Positions 47,338 to 58,966 of a DNA stretch of 64,000 nt are shown piece by piece (position 1 is the stretch's first letter; the number at the start of each line of letters is the position of its first letter). Location: positions 407,001 through 471,000 of the forward strand of contig JAODTK010001777.1 in assembly GCA_026419785.1 (NCBI GenBank), read 5' to 3'. The position numbers were made by a program, and so were the translations under genes. Below the pieces are notes generated by a model. It saw only the letters and a program-made list of their open reading frames with translations. It was not told the origin of the DNA and did not search any database. This DNA comes from Sclerodactyla briareus (taxonomy: Eukaryota > Echinodermata > Holothuroidea > Dendrochirotida > Sclerodactylidae).

Positions 47338-47499
47338 GTATGAAGAATTATAGCTAGAAAAAACGTTTACATTTTCAAAATGAATTGACTTTAGTCTGTT
47401 GACTCTTCCAAGTGTAAATTAAGTCTCACTTATTTTGTTTTACTTTTAATGTTAGTCCTTGAGATCATTCCTCCGGAGTTATGTGCACCCTTAAGTTCC

Positions 47500-47590
47500 A
47501 TCAATATTGTTGGTCCCCTGCGATAGCAAAGAAACCTATGTAGTCAGATTGGCATGTGTGTGTCCTGTGACACTGGCTTGGGGACACTGT
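47500..47590 (+). CDS. Possible degenerate EGF-like remnant
   Basis: Mixed-phase reading gives PCDSKE, RLACVCP and CDTGLG. The C-x-C and Gly spacing recalls the second half of an EGF module. No clean acceptor or donor is seen, so it may be a relic or chance. Confidence 0.25.
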
Positions 47591-47639
47591 AACTCAAGAA
47601 GAGAAAGTTGAATAAAACTGAAACTTGGTTCATAGGTCG

Positions 47640-47900
47640 GCCATGGTGAGAAGGTGTGCCTCATTTTTTTTGGTGCTGATCTTAAAAATATTCATGAGTG
47701 GGCGGGGTTCAGAAGCAAAGTCATAAAATGGCAATATCTCGACAACCGTTGGTCTGATTCCGTCAAACTTGCTTTGCGGGACATCGTGAGAGTGCCAACA
47801 AATACTGTGATGTGGTATTGTTGGCCCTCATTATATTAGGAGATGGGGCTTTTTGGGAAATTATTTTGCTGAAAGAACTTGTGAAAATATAGTGGGCAAA
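47640..47900. repeat. Possible interspersed repeat (family B-like)
   Basis: AAATGGCAATATCTCGACAA and GGTCTGATTCCGTCAAACTT are reminiscent of family B subunits at 34.5 and 60.3 kb but shared blocks are short. Confidence 0.3.
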
Positions 47901-48574
47901 AATTGAGAGAGGTATTTCTCCCATACTTGGGGTGGTAGGAGCCCCACAGGCATGTTGGACTGTTGGTGAATCAGATCAGCTTAGTACTTGGTTAGAGTCC
48001 TAGATCACATGCATGCCTGAGTGAATGGCAACCATGCCCTACAGGACAATGCATGATCAGCAGAATCAGGTATGAATATTTATCAGTCAATCAATAATCC
48101 AGCAGCTTCTCCCCACTCTACAACTTCAGTGAACTATGCTAAATTCTCAACATTGACCGATTGTCATGAGAATTGGTAATACAATACACCTATTTAATGT
48201 GACTGAGAGAAACTTTGGAACTCATCAATACTTGATGATAATTCTGTGATAGGATTATTAGGGTCAAGTGACCATATGGTTGATGTTGATGGACCCATGT
48301 CTTCGATCACTGGTGTCTGCTATGCTGATCTAGCACATATACTGAGCAATTTTCATCATTGTTTGGGTTCCATCTGCTATTAGTGGGCATTGCATGCACA
48401 GGCGGCCATGTTGCCAATTTAAAATTGGATTAGTTATGCGCTCTCTTGCTTCACTCATGGTTAATTCTTTAAAAGAACAGTTTTTCATCCTTCAATGCAG
48501 CCCCTACTGGTACACCTAGACACACTGAGGCTCTAGATTGTTTTACTTAGCAGTATTCATCTCATTGCTTCTAG

Positions 48575-48703
48575 AACCTGTCAATCCATGTACCGCCAAT
48601 CCATGCGGGGTCAATGCTGCTCAGTGCCTAGTGTCTGCTGTGGACCCCAGGGGATTCACCTGTGTTTGCAACCCTGGATTCCAGGGCACCTTCTGCCAGG
48701 AGG
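48575..48703 (+). CDS. EGF-like exon 10 (intact, longer loop)
   Basis: Acceptor TTGCTTCTAG at 48574, donor GTAAGT at 48704, 129 nt and phase 1. It encodes EPVNPCTANPCGVNAAQC, then LVSAVDPRGFTCVC and NPGFQGTFCQE, with all six Cys. The insert between C3 and C4 (about 11 residues with PRG) makes it longer than its neighbours, and it lacks the D-x-N-E-C calcium motif. Undamaged. Confidence 0.95.
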
Positions 48704-48734
48704 GTAAGTGATTAATTTCAGTTACAGGTCATAA

Positions 48735-49560
48735 TGGTAGGTGTTGGTGCATCTGTTGCTCACCATTGGGCCAATGTATCTGCCTGAATGGGGAGGGGAT
48801 TTTCATGGTCTTAAAAGTCTAATGATAATGGCAGACCCCATGGTTCGGTGGTTCATGCATCTGTCTTCCCATAAGCATGGGAGGGGGGGGGGGGGGTGGA
48901 AATTAAGATTCATTCCACATGAATGGAAAGGGATTCTTTGTAATTCTATTGAAAAGCAAGTGAGACAGGACGGTCCAGTGGTTTCGTTCTGTGTTTCGTC
49001 TTTTCACCAACTGGGAAGGGGGAGGGGGGCAAGGTTCAAACTACAAAGAGGAATGGTTCCACCTGGAGGAGAAAAGATTTCTTGTAAGTCTATGGTCTAG
49101 TGGTTTGTGCAATCTGTTTTCCTACTATTGGGCCCAAGGTTAATCTCCAAGAGGAATAAGATTGTCCTGAATGGGGAGGGTTCCCCTGTACCTATCTTGA
49201 TAGCACAGACCGAATGTTCATGTTGGTGCATCTGCCTCCTCGTAGGTGGGCCAGATTTCAATCAACTCAGAGGCTGAATATATTTGCCAGGGAGGTGGTA
49301 TCGATATCAGGTAATATATCAATTTGAAGACAGGATGGTTCAGTGGTTCATGCATCTGTCTTCCACCAATGGGCCAAGGTTCAACCTACAGAGAGGAATA
49401 TGTCTGCCTGAATGGGAAGGGATTCCTTGTGATAATATTAATACCAGCAGGATAGGATGGTTTAGTGTTCGTGCACTGTCCTTCCCCTGGTGGGCCTCAT
49501 TTCAATCACTTATAGGGAGAAATTGTTTGCCAGAAGGTGGTATCGTTGTCATGAATAATA
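48735..49560 (+). repeat. Tandem array of seven tRNA-like units (~122 bp)
   Basis: Each unit has an A-box-like TGGTTCAGTGGT and about 35 bp later a B-box-like AAGGTTCAA-CC, then AGAGGAAT, GTCTGCCTGAATGGG and AAGGGATTCCTTGT. Unit starts lie near 48737, 48837, 48968, 49092, 49208, 49330 and 49453. The best unit is 49336-49387. The stems do not fold as a real tRNA, so it is a SINE-head-derived satellite. It lies between EGF exons 10 and 11. Confidence 0.7.
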
Positions 49561-49645
49561 ATAATAGTATACTTCCAACATTGTATCATTATTGTGACAA
49601 TACACTAAATCTCCTCTGACCTTTGACCTGGCTCATTTTTTGACA

Positions 49646-49768
49646 GATATCAATGAATGTCTGGTTCTCCAAGGGGGGGGGGGTGTCTAACGGTGGTTAC
49701 TTTGTCACATGGTCAATGCTTTCTTCTGTACCTGCCCTCCTGAATACCCTGGAACTTATGTACTGAAG
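49646..49768 (+). CDS. EGF-like exon 11, calcium-binding type, with G-run
   Basis: Acceptor TTTTGACAG at 49645, donor GTGAGAG at 49769. DINECLVLQ is followed by a run of about 12 G (49670-49681), then SNGG and, in another phase, LSHMVNAFFCTCPPEYPGTY. The G-run replaces the expected second Cys region and is the obvious place for a miscounted homopolymer. The order of all other landmarks is normal. Confidence 0.75.
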
Positions 49769-49954
49769 GTGAGAGCTACTATAGTTACAGCCTTTTGGAC
49801 TCCTGCACCTCAGTCAAGGAGTCTGTATAGTGTCACCACTGACACTCAGTGTATGGGCATGTTTGCATTACTCCGTCAAGGGGTCTGTACTGTGTCACCC
49901 ACCGACACTAGTAAAACCATCTATCCATCCATCTATCCATCCAGCCAGTAGGTG

Positions 49955-50580
49955 TTATCTTGGACTAGTGCTTCCTGCTGGGTATTCAGGGATTTAGGGT
50001 CAACGGTCATTAAAGGGGCATATTGAACAATTATTTAAAATTTGCTAAATCTGCAACAGTTCTCCTACGGATTAGGGTGGATTATCACCGTACGGACCAT
50101 GTGTTATCATGGACTAGTTGTTTTGTCCGGAGGTTCAGGATTTAGGGTCCGAACGTCCCTAGAGGGGCGCAAAATAACGTTTTGATGTGAAAAACAACCA
50201 AAATCTACAATATCTTCTCCCACAACTAGGATGGATTACCATCATGCGCAGTCTGTGTTTTCATTGTCTAGTAGTACCTTGGGGTGTTCAAGGGTTTAAG
50301 GTTAAAGGCCATTAAAAGGGGCATACTGACCTATTAAGTAAAAAACTGAATATCTGCAAAATGCTTCTCCCCCAACACATTAAGTAGGATACCATCATAC
50401 TCTGTCAGTATTGTCATGGTCTAGTGGTACCTATGGAATCAAGGTCAAAGAACAATGAAGTTGCCCATTGCGCTATTACATCGAAAATCTGTGAAATTCT
50501 TTCCTTCCTACGGTTTGGATTGATTTGCCTATAATCTGTCAGTGTTTATCATTGACTAAGGATATGCTTAGTCTTCTGAA
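49955..50580. repeat. ~147-bp tandem repeat (about 4 copies)
   Basis: Units open with TCATGGACTAGTGG-like sequence (49966, 50108, 50262, 50415, 50552), contain GGTTCAGGATTTAGGGTC and TTAAAGGGGCATATTGA, and end in CTCCTACGGATTAGGGTGG. Divergence between units is high. Confidence 0.7.
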
Positions 50581-50976
50581 TGTTGACCAAACAGTCACCA
50601 TGTTCATGACAGTTGGACATCATTGACCCCCACAAAAGTCATTAAAGAGATATATTAAGCTACTGTGTGAAAAGCAGGATGAGTCATTTTGAGAGAAAAA
50701 TATAGAATGCATGCCCTCCAATAAGGAGCCATTCCATTTCCTTGAGATTATAGTTGGCCAATGCATGGCTGAGCTGATGAGCCAGTCACAGTGGAAGCTA
50801 GTCCACAGAGACTGATATGGTACTCTTGCTGTAGGTGATCGCTGGGCCAAATCACATAATGGTGGCTAACTGATTCAGGCACAGTTTTTGCTGTTGCCAG
50901 GCGCCCCAAAATTGTGGAAATTGTTGCATGTTTGTTCAAATAGATATATCTGATCACAAATCTTTTCTTCCTTCAG

Positions 50977-51092
50977 ATGTGAATGAATGCATCACATCGA
51001 CATGCTTTTGATGGAGGGACCAGTGCACCAACTTCCCTTGGCAGCTATCATTGACTGTCCTGCAGGCTTTGGAGGAACCAACTGTGAACAGA
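50977..51092 (+). CDS. EGF-like exon 12, calcium-binding type (frame broken)
   Basis: Acceptor TCTTCCTTCAG at 50976, donor GTAAGAG at 51093. DVNECITSTCF is in frame, then a TGA and shifts; GGTSAP-like and later phases give QCTNF, GSYH, and AGFGGTNCEQ. Six Cys can be placed across three phases. Spacing and splice sites are those of the family. Confidence 0.8.
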
Positions 51093-52209
51093 GTAAGAGA
51101 AAAACATTAGCCTTTATGTGTTTACTATAGTTTGTCCTCATTGTTGTGATTGATGAATTTTTTGACTATTTTAATTGAAAGTTTCGGTGAGTAAGGTCAT
51201 ACTATTCCCTTTAGCTTATTAGAGAGAATAGACCATTTGGATGTCCCTGACTCCCTCATTTCTTTTATCTATGTCCCTCCAGGTATTTATAATGCATCAC
51301 TGGAAGTGGCGAATATTGTTTTCCAAGAACTAAAGAAAGACCTTTTTCTAAAGAATGTTTTACAAAGTTACATGAGAAGGGCTTTGCAAAGCAGAATGTA
51401 GATGACACGGGTACTTCTGGCATGAAATTGAAGAAAAAAAAACAACTTTCTGAAGCATTAGTTGCAATAGACGACATGGGAGTTCCATGATAGGATCATT
51501 GGTGATTTCCATACCAAGAATGTTCTGCAGGAGAATCTGGTCCGCCACGGAAAGATCAGGAGCATCGGTATCGAGCGAACCAGAAATGAGCAGTTACTGA
51601 GTTTCAGTTCATGGCTTGTGATTGCGCATGCTCACTATCAATAGCACTACAGTGGAATCGTTTTGGTTTATTTTCAAACTGTCACTACTCCACCATGCCT
51701 ATTTGGAGACCTGTTGTATTCCCTGTGATTGTGCCATCACTATCATTCATGTTTCAGTTACTGTCTTGATAACACCATTTGAGTTGTAAAGTCATATTTT
51801 CCCAGCCACAAAGCGTCTTTAATAGTAGACCAGTGTCTTTCTGCTTTCTCAAGTAGTTTTGATATAGGTGTTACCTTGTAGTGTTCTAGAGTACCTCTTC
51901 CGTTTAGATTTTGTTCTGCTCTAAATCCATATAATCTCTGATCAACTGACTGACTAATCGAATGACTCTCTGTCTATTGGGCACCTGCGAACAGTGTCTA
52001 GCTCCCCTATACAAAGGGTATTCATGTGCAATGCTGTTAATTGGTTGTAATTTTAAACATAAGGTTATTTGAAACAATATGCTGAAGCAATAAAAAAGCA
52101 GGTAGGTATTTTGCTGTGCAATAGTACTGAACAGTATTACGTATCATTTAAAAAGCACAGTTTCACACGATATGTTGCAACCTTCGCCCTGTTTATCTTT
52201 CTTATACAG
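51093..52209. other. Intron-like sequence
   Basis: Intron of about 1.1 kb. Minus-strand frames at 51265-51548 overlap one another and carry no family signature. Confidence 0.45.
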
Positions 52210-52325
52210 CTGTGAATGAATGTATAATTAACCAGTGCCTGAATGGCGGCCAGTGTATCAATCAGCCAATTGGATTCATCTGTCAGTGCCCACCGGGATT
52301 TGCAGGGGAGAGGGTGTGGAGACAA
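52210..52325 (+). CDS. EGF-like exon 13 (end shifted)
   Basis: Acceptor TTTCTTATACAG at 52209, donor GTGAGT at 52326. One frame gives AVNECIINQCLNGGQC, then INQPIGFICQC and PPGFAGER, five Cys and a calcium-type C-x-N-x4-F-x-C core. The end reads VWRQ where GAGAGGTGTGAGACAA-like sequence would give ERCET; two extra G are present (GAGAGGGTGTGGAGACAA), so the sixth Cys is lost and the exon exits in phase 0. Confidence 0.9.
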
Positions 52326-52429
52326 GTGAGTGGCAATTTTTTGTTCCATGAAGACAGTCCGGGAATCTATGTATTCATGGCAGTGTGTGTGGGTGTGTTA
52401 TGAATGGACACTTGGTCTGTGGACACGGT

Positions 52430-52800
52430 AAAACTCAATCCCACCTAGAGGTTGGAGCTATACTTGGTATGTGCAGGTTCCCCATGAAGAGTACATGTTC
52501 CCTATTGTTTTTGAGTCTGGTCAAATGTCATCTGAGGTCAGCAGAGGTCAAAAGTCCAGCATGATTGGTCTGATCAAGCTGGATTAAGCGTTGTTGTAAA
52601 CTTTCTATCAAGAGTACAGCAACCCCATTGGTTTCTGTTAAGATGGTGTCATTCCTTATGGTTGGTGTGTGAAATAGGAATATAGTATATGTCACCTATA
52701 TGAGCTCTAGAACAATTTCCAATTTTTGTGTCTGGATATGAGTATCAGACAGGATTCACTAAGCCTTTTAATTTTCTGGTTCATATGTATTATATATAAT
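52430..52800 (+). repeat. Interspersed repeat family A, copy
   Basis: Blocks ACTCAATCCCACCTAGAGGT, TTCCCCATGAAGAGTACATG, CCCTATTGTTTTTGAGTC, GTCATCTGAGGTCAGCAGAG, TGATTGGTCTGATCAAGC and GGATTCACTAAGCCTTTTA appear in the family order. Confidence 0.65.
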
Positions 52801-52930
52801 CTTCTTCGTGTACTATTCAATGAAGATTAACAATTTGAAGGTTGAATTTACCCAACAATTAATGAACTGCCTCCTGTTGTCAGGGTAGTATATATTCAGT
52901 CTTAGGCAATATTAAAAACAGCTATTATAT

Positions 52931-52977
52931 ATTTTTCTGTCTACATTTCAATATATTGAAATGTAGCAGATAAAATA
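52931..52977. repeat. Perfect 26-bp palindrome in a longer fold-back
   Basis: CTACATTTCAATATATTGAA followed by ATGTAG (52941-52966) is perfectly self-complementary. The flanks (TCTGT left, CAGAT right) extend the pairing with one bulged T. Confidence 0.9.
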
Positions 52978-53251
52978 TATATAGTTATACATACAATTAT
53001 AGGATGGGTATATATGAAATTATTCCTATAAGGTAGCAACTTAGAATCGAGATGTCTCTTTGAGCTTCATCTTGTCAGTCATCCAATCTCCCATTGATAA
53101 TGGAAAGGGAGGTCAGTCAGATCACAGTCAATTCAAATGTTAAGGGAGAAACCATGAGGGATCAGATCAACTACGTTTGATCCTTACCTGATTTTACTTG
53201 CCACTCCTCAGGAGCCAAATGTACATGTAGTTGGAATTCTCTCCCTCCCAG

Positions 53252-53372
53252 ACAGGACATACGAATGCACAACACAAACCCCTGACATCAATTAATGCGG
53301 TCTGTATCGATGGTGTGAACATGTTCACCTGTGAATGTCCGGCTGGCTTCTCTGGGACTAATTGCGAGATCA
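53252..53372 (+). CDS. EGF-like exon 14 (frame broken)
   Basis: Acceptor TCTCCCTCCCAG at 53251, donor GTAAGT at 53373. RTYECTTQ opens, a stop follows, and then in another phase AVCIDGVNMFTCECPAG and FSGTNCEI read cleanly. The second Cys region (CCCCTGACATCAATTAATGC) is the damaged part. C-I-D-G-V-N-M-F-T-C matches calcium-binding EGF spacing. Confidence 0.8.
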
Positions 53373-55157
53373 GTAAGTAAACCCATGCTGTTTCCAAGTC
53401 CGCTCAATTCCTTCCACTTCTCCCTTCCCTTGCACTATGTCTATCTCCTCAGCGATGTCTAGTTGCAGTGATGGTATAGGGTCTGGTGAACCATTCATAG
53501 ACAAGGAGAGCCACCTTACCTGTCAACCGTCTCAGGCTAGGGTTCCATAGGCAGGCTTGATGAATATTGCTTGCGTGGATAAGTTAGAGAAATATCGAAA
53601 AAACAGACTGCAAGTGCTGTGCAGAGATTGGATCAATTCCGTAGTGATGAAAAATGGTACAGGCATTCAGTAGACAAGAATTATTGCCACATCACAGCAA
53701 ATTGATGTATGGAAATATCTACCTATAATGAAGGTCCCTTTTCGTAAGTGCCTGATATTCATGGCTCTTTTAACCGATCCCACAGTTGATCCACTCTGGA
53801 AAAAAAACTCCTGCTCAACCTAACTCTGTGTTTTTTCACACACACTGCACACCGCATTCACACCTCTGGATTCCTAGTCATTTTGCACCTACGATAACTG
53901 TTGAATCTGGGGCAAAATGATCATGTTGTATGAGGTGACTAAAGTGGGGGAATGTTACGTCTTAACATTGTAAGGACTCGTCATAGTATACAACATAGTC
54001 ATGTTTAAATTACAATGGTATGTATTCAATACTTTGCTTGATACTTCCTATTTGTTTTTGTAAGGGGATTTGGACCCTCACACCAAATCTCAGCCAATAG
54101 GAATGGTAAATCTGGCACAATGTGCTATCGCAAGTACCCCTTGTTACGTCGAGCAAAGTGAATGCAAAACATATACTTTTGAAAATCTTGTAAAATGTCT
54201 GAAATCTTCCACAAAATATGGGAATGCAAACAATAACCTTTTAGTATCAACAAGCAAAAATGAAAAGCTTTCACCGTCTAATAAACTTTAACATCATCCA
54301 TTGTTGATTGAAATAACACACTAAGGCACCAGGACCAGAATTGTTCAGTTTGGGGTGATGGGGTTTAAGATGTGCCCTCCCATGTGTTAGTAGTTTGGGA
54401 AATCCTGTTCCACCATCATTACATTTTGGACGATGTCTAACGTGGAACCTTCACCTCCTTCCTTCCCATGATCCTTCATTGCTCCCATCTAACTGTAGGT
54501 GAAACCATTCTTCCAATAAGTTTATATCTGCCAGAAGAGAAGTTTCTTGAAACATGCAGTACATTGTTGGAAGAACAGAATCGTCACTATAGCACGTTGA
54601 AAGTGGGCAAGATTGCTGTCTGTATGAGCAATCGGAAGGACAGGGAGGTCTGTGTGCTTTGTTCCTGCTGCCGTCTACCTTATATAGCATGGTCCATCAT
54701 CAGTTTGGGCACCTAGCACTCTAACTGCCATATTTTCTGTCTTAGGACTCTGATGATCCAACAGTACAACCATTTAGAATCCCTTCTCGGAGCTCGCCGG
54801 AATATACATGAACTTGACCATACTAGTTAACAATTGAGTCCATTTTCATTCGAAACTCACCCTCAATTTTGCGCAATTCATTCAGACCTGATGATAAATT
54901 TAGACAATTCTCTCAGGATGTTATATAACAGGTACCAGAAATATTTTAATTCCTACTAAAAGTGTGATTTTACCAATGAAAAAACGATCGAATAATAAGT
55001 CAACAAAGTGAGAACACTGCCGATTTTTGGAGTAAGGCTACCAGCTCAGGCATTTTAGTGTTTGGCTGGTACTAGGGACCCATGTGCCAAGTGAAGAGAG
55101 TTGCCGTACAACAGAGCTGGTCCAGGTGTCCAACTTCCCTTCACTCCTCTCCTGAAG
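53373..55157. other. Intron-like sequence
   Basis: About 1.8 kb. A + strand frame (54070-54291) and overlapping frames at 54451-54716 show no signature. No repeat family was recognised. Confidence 0.4.
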
Positions 55158-55275
55158 GTACCAACCCATGTATGAACACACCCATTGTCTAAACGGTTGG
55201 TGTATGTCGGGCCTATGGGGAACAGTACGTCTGCACGTGCCCAGCCGGATTTGAGGGTCCAAACTGTGAGACAAG
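55158..55275 (+). CDS. EGF-like exon 15 (frame broken, donor altered)
   Basis: Acceptor CTCTCCTGAAG at 55157. TNPCMNTP opens, CLNGW follows in a second phase, and VCRAYGEQYVCTCPAGFEGP with NCET reads in the first phase again. After GAGACAA the expected GT is replaced by GGAGTC, so the donor is not intact. All six Cys codons are identifiable. Confidence 0.75.
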
Positions 55276-56818
55276 GAGTCCTGTAAACAATGGTCAATAA
55301 ATATATCAGGAATTCCATTCCCGTAGATAACTGGGTTGTTAGAGAGCAGATATTTAATTCACATAATAGGGACTGGATGACTCCATTCAATGGATACATA
55401 TTCCCATAAATTCTCTTTCAATTCTTGGTTACTACAACTTGTAACTTTTAGGGTTTCAATAAATGATAATTTTTTGCTATCTTATCATTTTCTCATTTAT
55501 GAATGGTAATTTTGCAATTTCTATTGAAATAAACCGAACAAACAAACCAAAGAAAAAAGCTCTGACCCAGCCATGGAGGTTGATGTGTCATATGTAACAT
55601 CTATGTACCTAGCGTTCACAAAAAATAGTCAGGTGTCTCCTCTGACTGTTCATCAAACTCACCACATTCCTTCTAAGTATGGTCTCATCTCCCTAAACGG
55701 AAGCCTATACGTGTGAGTATGTCGCTATGGGTTGAATTCTTATTATTAAAAAAATAAAACAGGGACTGAAACCATTTGGACCCCCCGTCCACTTAGACCC
55801 CTTCCCTGGGATGCCAGTCACCAAGCCATGTTGCGCAACTCAAAATAGTTTAACTCCAGCTATAGCCCTGCTACTGTGAACATAGACCATATCGCAAATA
55901 GATAGAGGGCCGCTTTCGAGCAACTCCATTGAAAAGTTAGGCGAACCCTACTGATATCACATTCGAGGTAAAACAGGTGCTATGCAACGGACGGTCCGTG
56001 TTACCAGCAACGATTGTATGATAAAGCATAATGCAGTGTGCAACAGTATTTGCAATGAGGCCTATTGACATGATCAGGAGCTATGCATTCATAGGCTGAT
56101 GTTAGCAGTAAACCCTGTTCAACTCAGTTCAACATGCAAAGTTGGCTGTGTTCATTGGAAATATTGATTAATATCATGATGCAAGGTCAGAGGTAAACTC
56201 ATTTGATACAGCTTTATTTAGTCAAGAATGCCTGGTAAACATCGGTAGATTGAGAGGCATTGTCGTCAGTTAGCAACTGGTAAATGAGTGTGGCATCTTT
56301 TGCATGACATGACATCATGACGAAAAATCGCCTCAGTGCAATTTTTTAAACAATACGTATGTCGTCACTTTGATATGGTGAGGCAATAATTCCAATATAC
56401 CAATGGGGGTGATTTTTGCTGTAATATCATGCAAGAGGAAGCACCCATTATTCACTTGGGGTTGCTAACCGATATAACCTGTTCAAATATACATGAAGCA
56501 TGACGATCGAATTTGGAACTTGGAACAAATCTTGCGGTTTAGGGTTATGAAGACTTCCTTTCATATATGTTCCTTTCGAAGCAATCTGCTGCCATCTGAG
56601 TGTTAGTTTTAACTTCCACAGGTGAATGACACAGTCCATTGTTCACTGAGGTTGTGAGATGATAATACCCCTTTAAATGCCCAATGGTACATGATTATAA
56701 CAGAAACATTAACATTCGGCCTAACTTCAGCCTACTGTGTGTGTGTGTATGGGAAGTGCATATATATCATGAACTCATGTCTCATCAATCAATTGGCTCT
56801 TTTCTCACTTTCCTGCAG
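55276..56818. other. Intron-like sequence
   Basis: AT-rich, about 1.5 kb; no repeats or frames of note apart from short minus-strand frames. Confidence 0.4.
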
Positions 56819-56928
56819 ACATCAATGAGTGTCTGCTCAATCCATGCATCAATGGACAAGTATTGATGACGTGGGGACCTACATCTGCATCTGTCAACCT
56901 GAGTTCTTTGGCATGAATTGTGAAAGTG
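56819..56928 (+). CDS. EGF-like exon 16, calcium-binding type (short deletion)
   Basis: Acceptor ACTTTCCTGCAG at 56818, donor GTGAGC at 56929, 110 nt. DINECLLNPCING is in frame. About four bases, including the codon for the third Cys, are missing around GGACAAGTATTG; after this DDVGTYICICQPEFFGMN and CES read in another phase. The 3' half is duplicated immediately downstream. Confidence 0.85.
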
Positions 56929-57112
56929 GTGAGCTCTTGTACATTTATCAGTTGCATTATTATTAAAGGTCTCAATGAACATTGGACAAAGTATTGATGA
57001 CGTGGGGACCTACATCTGCATCTGTCAACCTGAGTTCTTTGGCATGAACTGTGAAAGTGGTGAGCTCTTGTACATTTATCAGTTGCATTATTATCAAAGG
57101 TCTCAATAAACA
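56854..57112 (+). repeat. 130-bp tandem duplication of exon 3' half plus intron start
   Basis: GGACAAGTATTGATGACGTG (56854) returns as GGACAAAGTATTGATGACGT (56984). The copies run through the exon end, the donor GTGAGCTC and AGGTCTCAATGAACATTGGAC or AATAAACAT. They are almost identical, so the event is recent or an assembly error. The second copy has no acceptor of its own. Confidence 0.9.
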
Positions 57113-58583
57113 TGCTTACTTACATTCAGCATTCTGTTCAAACAACATTCTGAGAGCAGTTACTGATGTAGAAGTTGAAGGGCTCCACTCAGATCAAGTA
57201 TGACTTGATGTGTAATAAAAGAATGAAGAAAATCTGAACCCATTACTTCGAATCCCATCTTAATATAATTCTTTGGCAGAGTTACAGACCTTGATGTATT
57301 GATTTCTATGTACAATGCACAAAATAACCTTCTGCAACAGGGAGGGACTCACAGTAGAAAAATATCCCAGCAATCTTCTTTGTTTCTCTTGAAACCCGGA
57401 CTGAGAAGAATTCATCAGTTTTGTGCAAGGGTCACTATGATGAGTTGAATCTGTGCATTTATTCCTGACAGCAACAAAGAGGTCAAGATCTGACAATGTC
57501 CAGTTTATTCATCATTCAAATACAATAAAATACATAGGGAATTGTTATGGCTTCTCGCAACAGACGTCATAAATAATTACATGACAGGATTTTTTCGTGT
57601 CGCATTGTTGAATATGCATGAAAATGCCAATACAAAGTTTGACAGTACATAACTTTGCAATGGAATTTCCTATGAAAACTGGGTTTGGGACTGTTGAATA
57701 AGCTTGACCACCTTACCTCTTATTAGAAACCCCTTTATACATAGCCCTTCCAAGACCCGGGTTAATAATTGAGGAATAAACTGCAACTGGGAGGCTTTTA
57801 CCGGCGAATAAACAGTCAAGACTTGAATTTAGCAAAATAACAGACGAGGCACAGCGGGTCATTATTACGCTGAATTCAGAGTTGAGTTTGATTATGGATA
57901 AGTAAAAGTTGACCTGCTTGAGTGTATTCCTATTCTAAAACCCGCAAATTAAGAATTACCCAACGATCAGAGATATCGATATCCTAGAATCTTATATATC
58001 TTAGTATCTCTAAACAGTAATAAGCAGCTAGGGTAACTATCACATTAGTTCAATCGAAGTAAATTGCAGCATACCATACACAAAGAAATAAGCAGTGCAA
58101 AGGTGCATATTTCCATGGAGATGCGATCAAATCACAGCGTTGTAAACCAGAGGGTTCTCGAATGCAACGAGCAATGCATCGTTTTGCACCATGTTTATTT
58201 CTGTTAAGGCAGTACGCCCTCAGAAGTGGGATCTGCTGGTGTAAACAAAGAATTCCAAAGGCTCGCACAACCTCACATTTGCGTTTAAAAAGTACTGTGA
58301 TTAAGCAGAGGCAGCAAATCGAGCAAGTATTTGATGGTTGTGTTACTCTGACCAGCTCCCTTGTTATTGCAAAAAATAACAGATGGCCACGTGATGGATT
58401 AGCCAATAAGAATCCTGTATTCACAATAACAGAAAGCTGTAGTGTAGAATGGTCATAATAATTGAGACTGGTGAATGAAGATGTGTAATACAGGAATGAA
58501 CTGGCTTTTTCCATTCTGGTGAGATTCATTCATTGTTTTGCATTGTTTATCACACACATATCTACTTCTGTTTTTTTTTCCAG
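57113..58583. other. Intron-like sequence; 159-codon minus-strand frame
   Basis: No exon was seen. The minus-strand frame 58050-58529 is unusually long for this window (159 codons) with a hydrophobic N-terminus, but the + strand of the same bases is also open (58162-58458) and neither is recognised. The composition argues for chance or an old mobile element. Confidence 0.35.
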
Positions 58584-58697
58584 ATGAAAACAATTGTGAA
58601 CCACCACCCTGTCTCAATGGAGGAGTCTGTATTGATCAAGTTGGTGGTTTCCTATGCAACTGTGTCGGTGGCTTCACTGGCCAGTTCTGTCAGAATG
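58584..58697 (+). CDS. EGF-like exon 17 (intact)
   Basis: Acceptor TTTTTTTTTCCAG at 58583, donor GTGAGA at 58698, 114 nt, phase 1 to 1. DENNCEPPPCLNGGVC, then IDQVGGFLCNC and VGGFTGQFCQN: six Cys at canonical spacing. C-I-D-Q-V-G-G-F-L-C fits a calcium-binding core. Undamaged. Confidence 0.95.
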
Positions 58698-58966
58698 GTG
58701 AGAAATATATTTGATTCCTCATAGGAAACAAAAGGAATCTATGCAGTGGGTGTGTGTCTCTATGATGCTTCCTTGAAACTAAAGCGGGAGACAGAGAGAG
58801 ATATTGTTCTCATACCTAGTGGTGAGGTTAGTGGTGGATGTCCCATATAAACGTTCTGAGGTAACGGTTGTGCGGTTCACATTCACAGTCAGTAATGTGG
58901 GAAAAAATTATGCAAGAATGAGCTAAAATGAGTTAAAAGTTTGTTCCAATTTCTCTCCCATTCCAG

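Noticed and set aside
47500-47590. Firm EGF exon call
   Set aside because: Kept only as a low-confidence remnant because splice sites and the first cysteines are missing.
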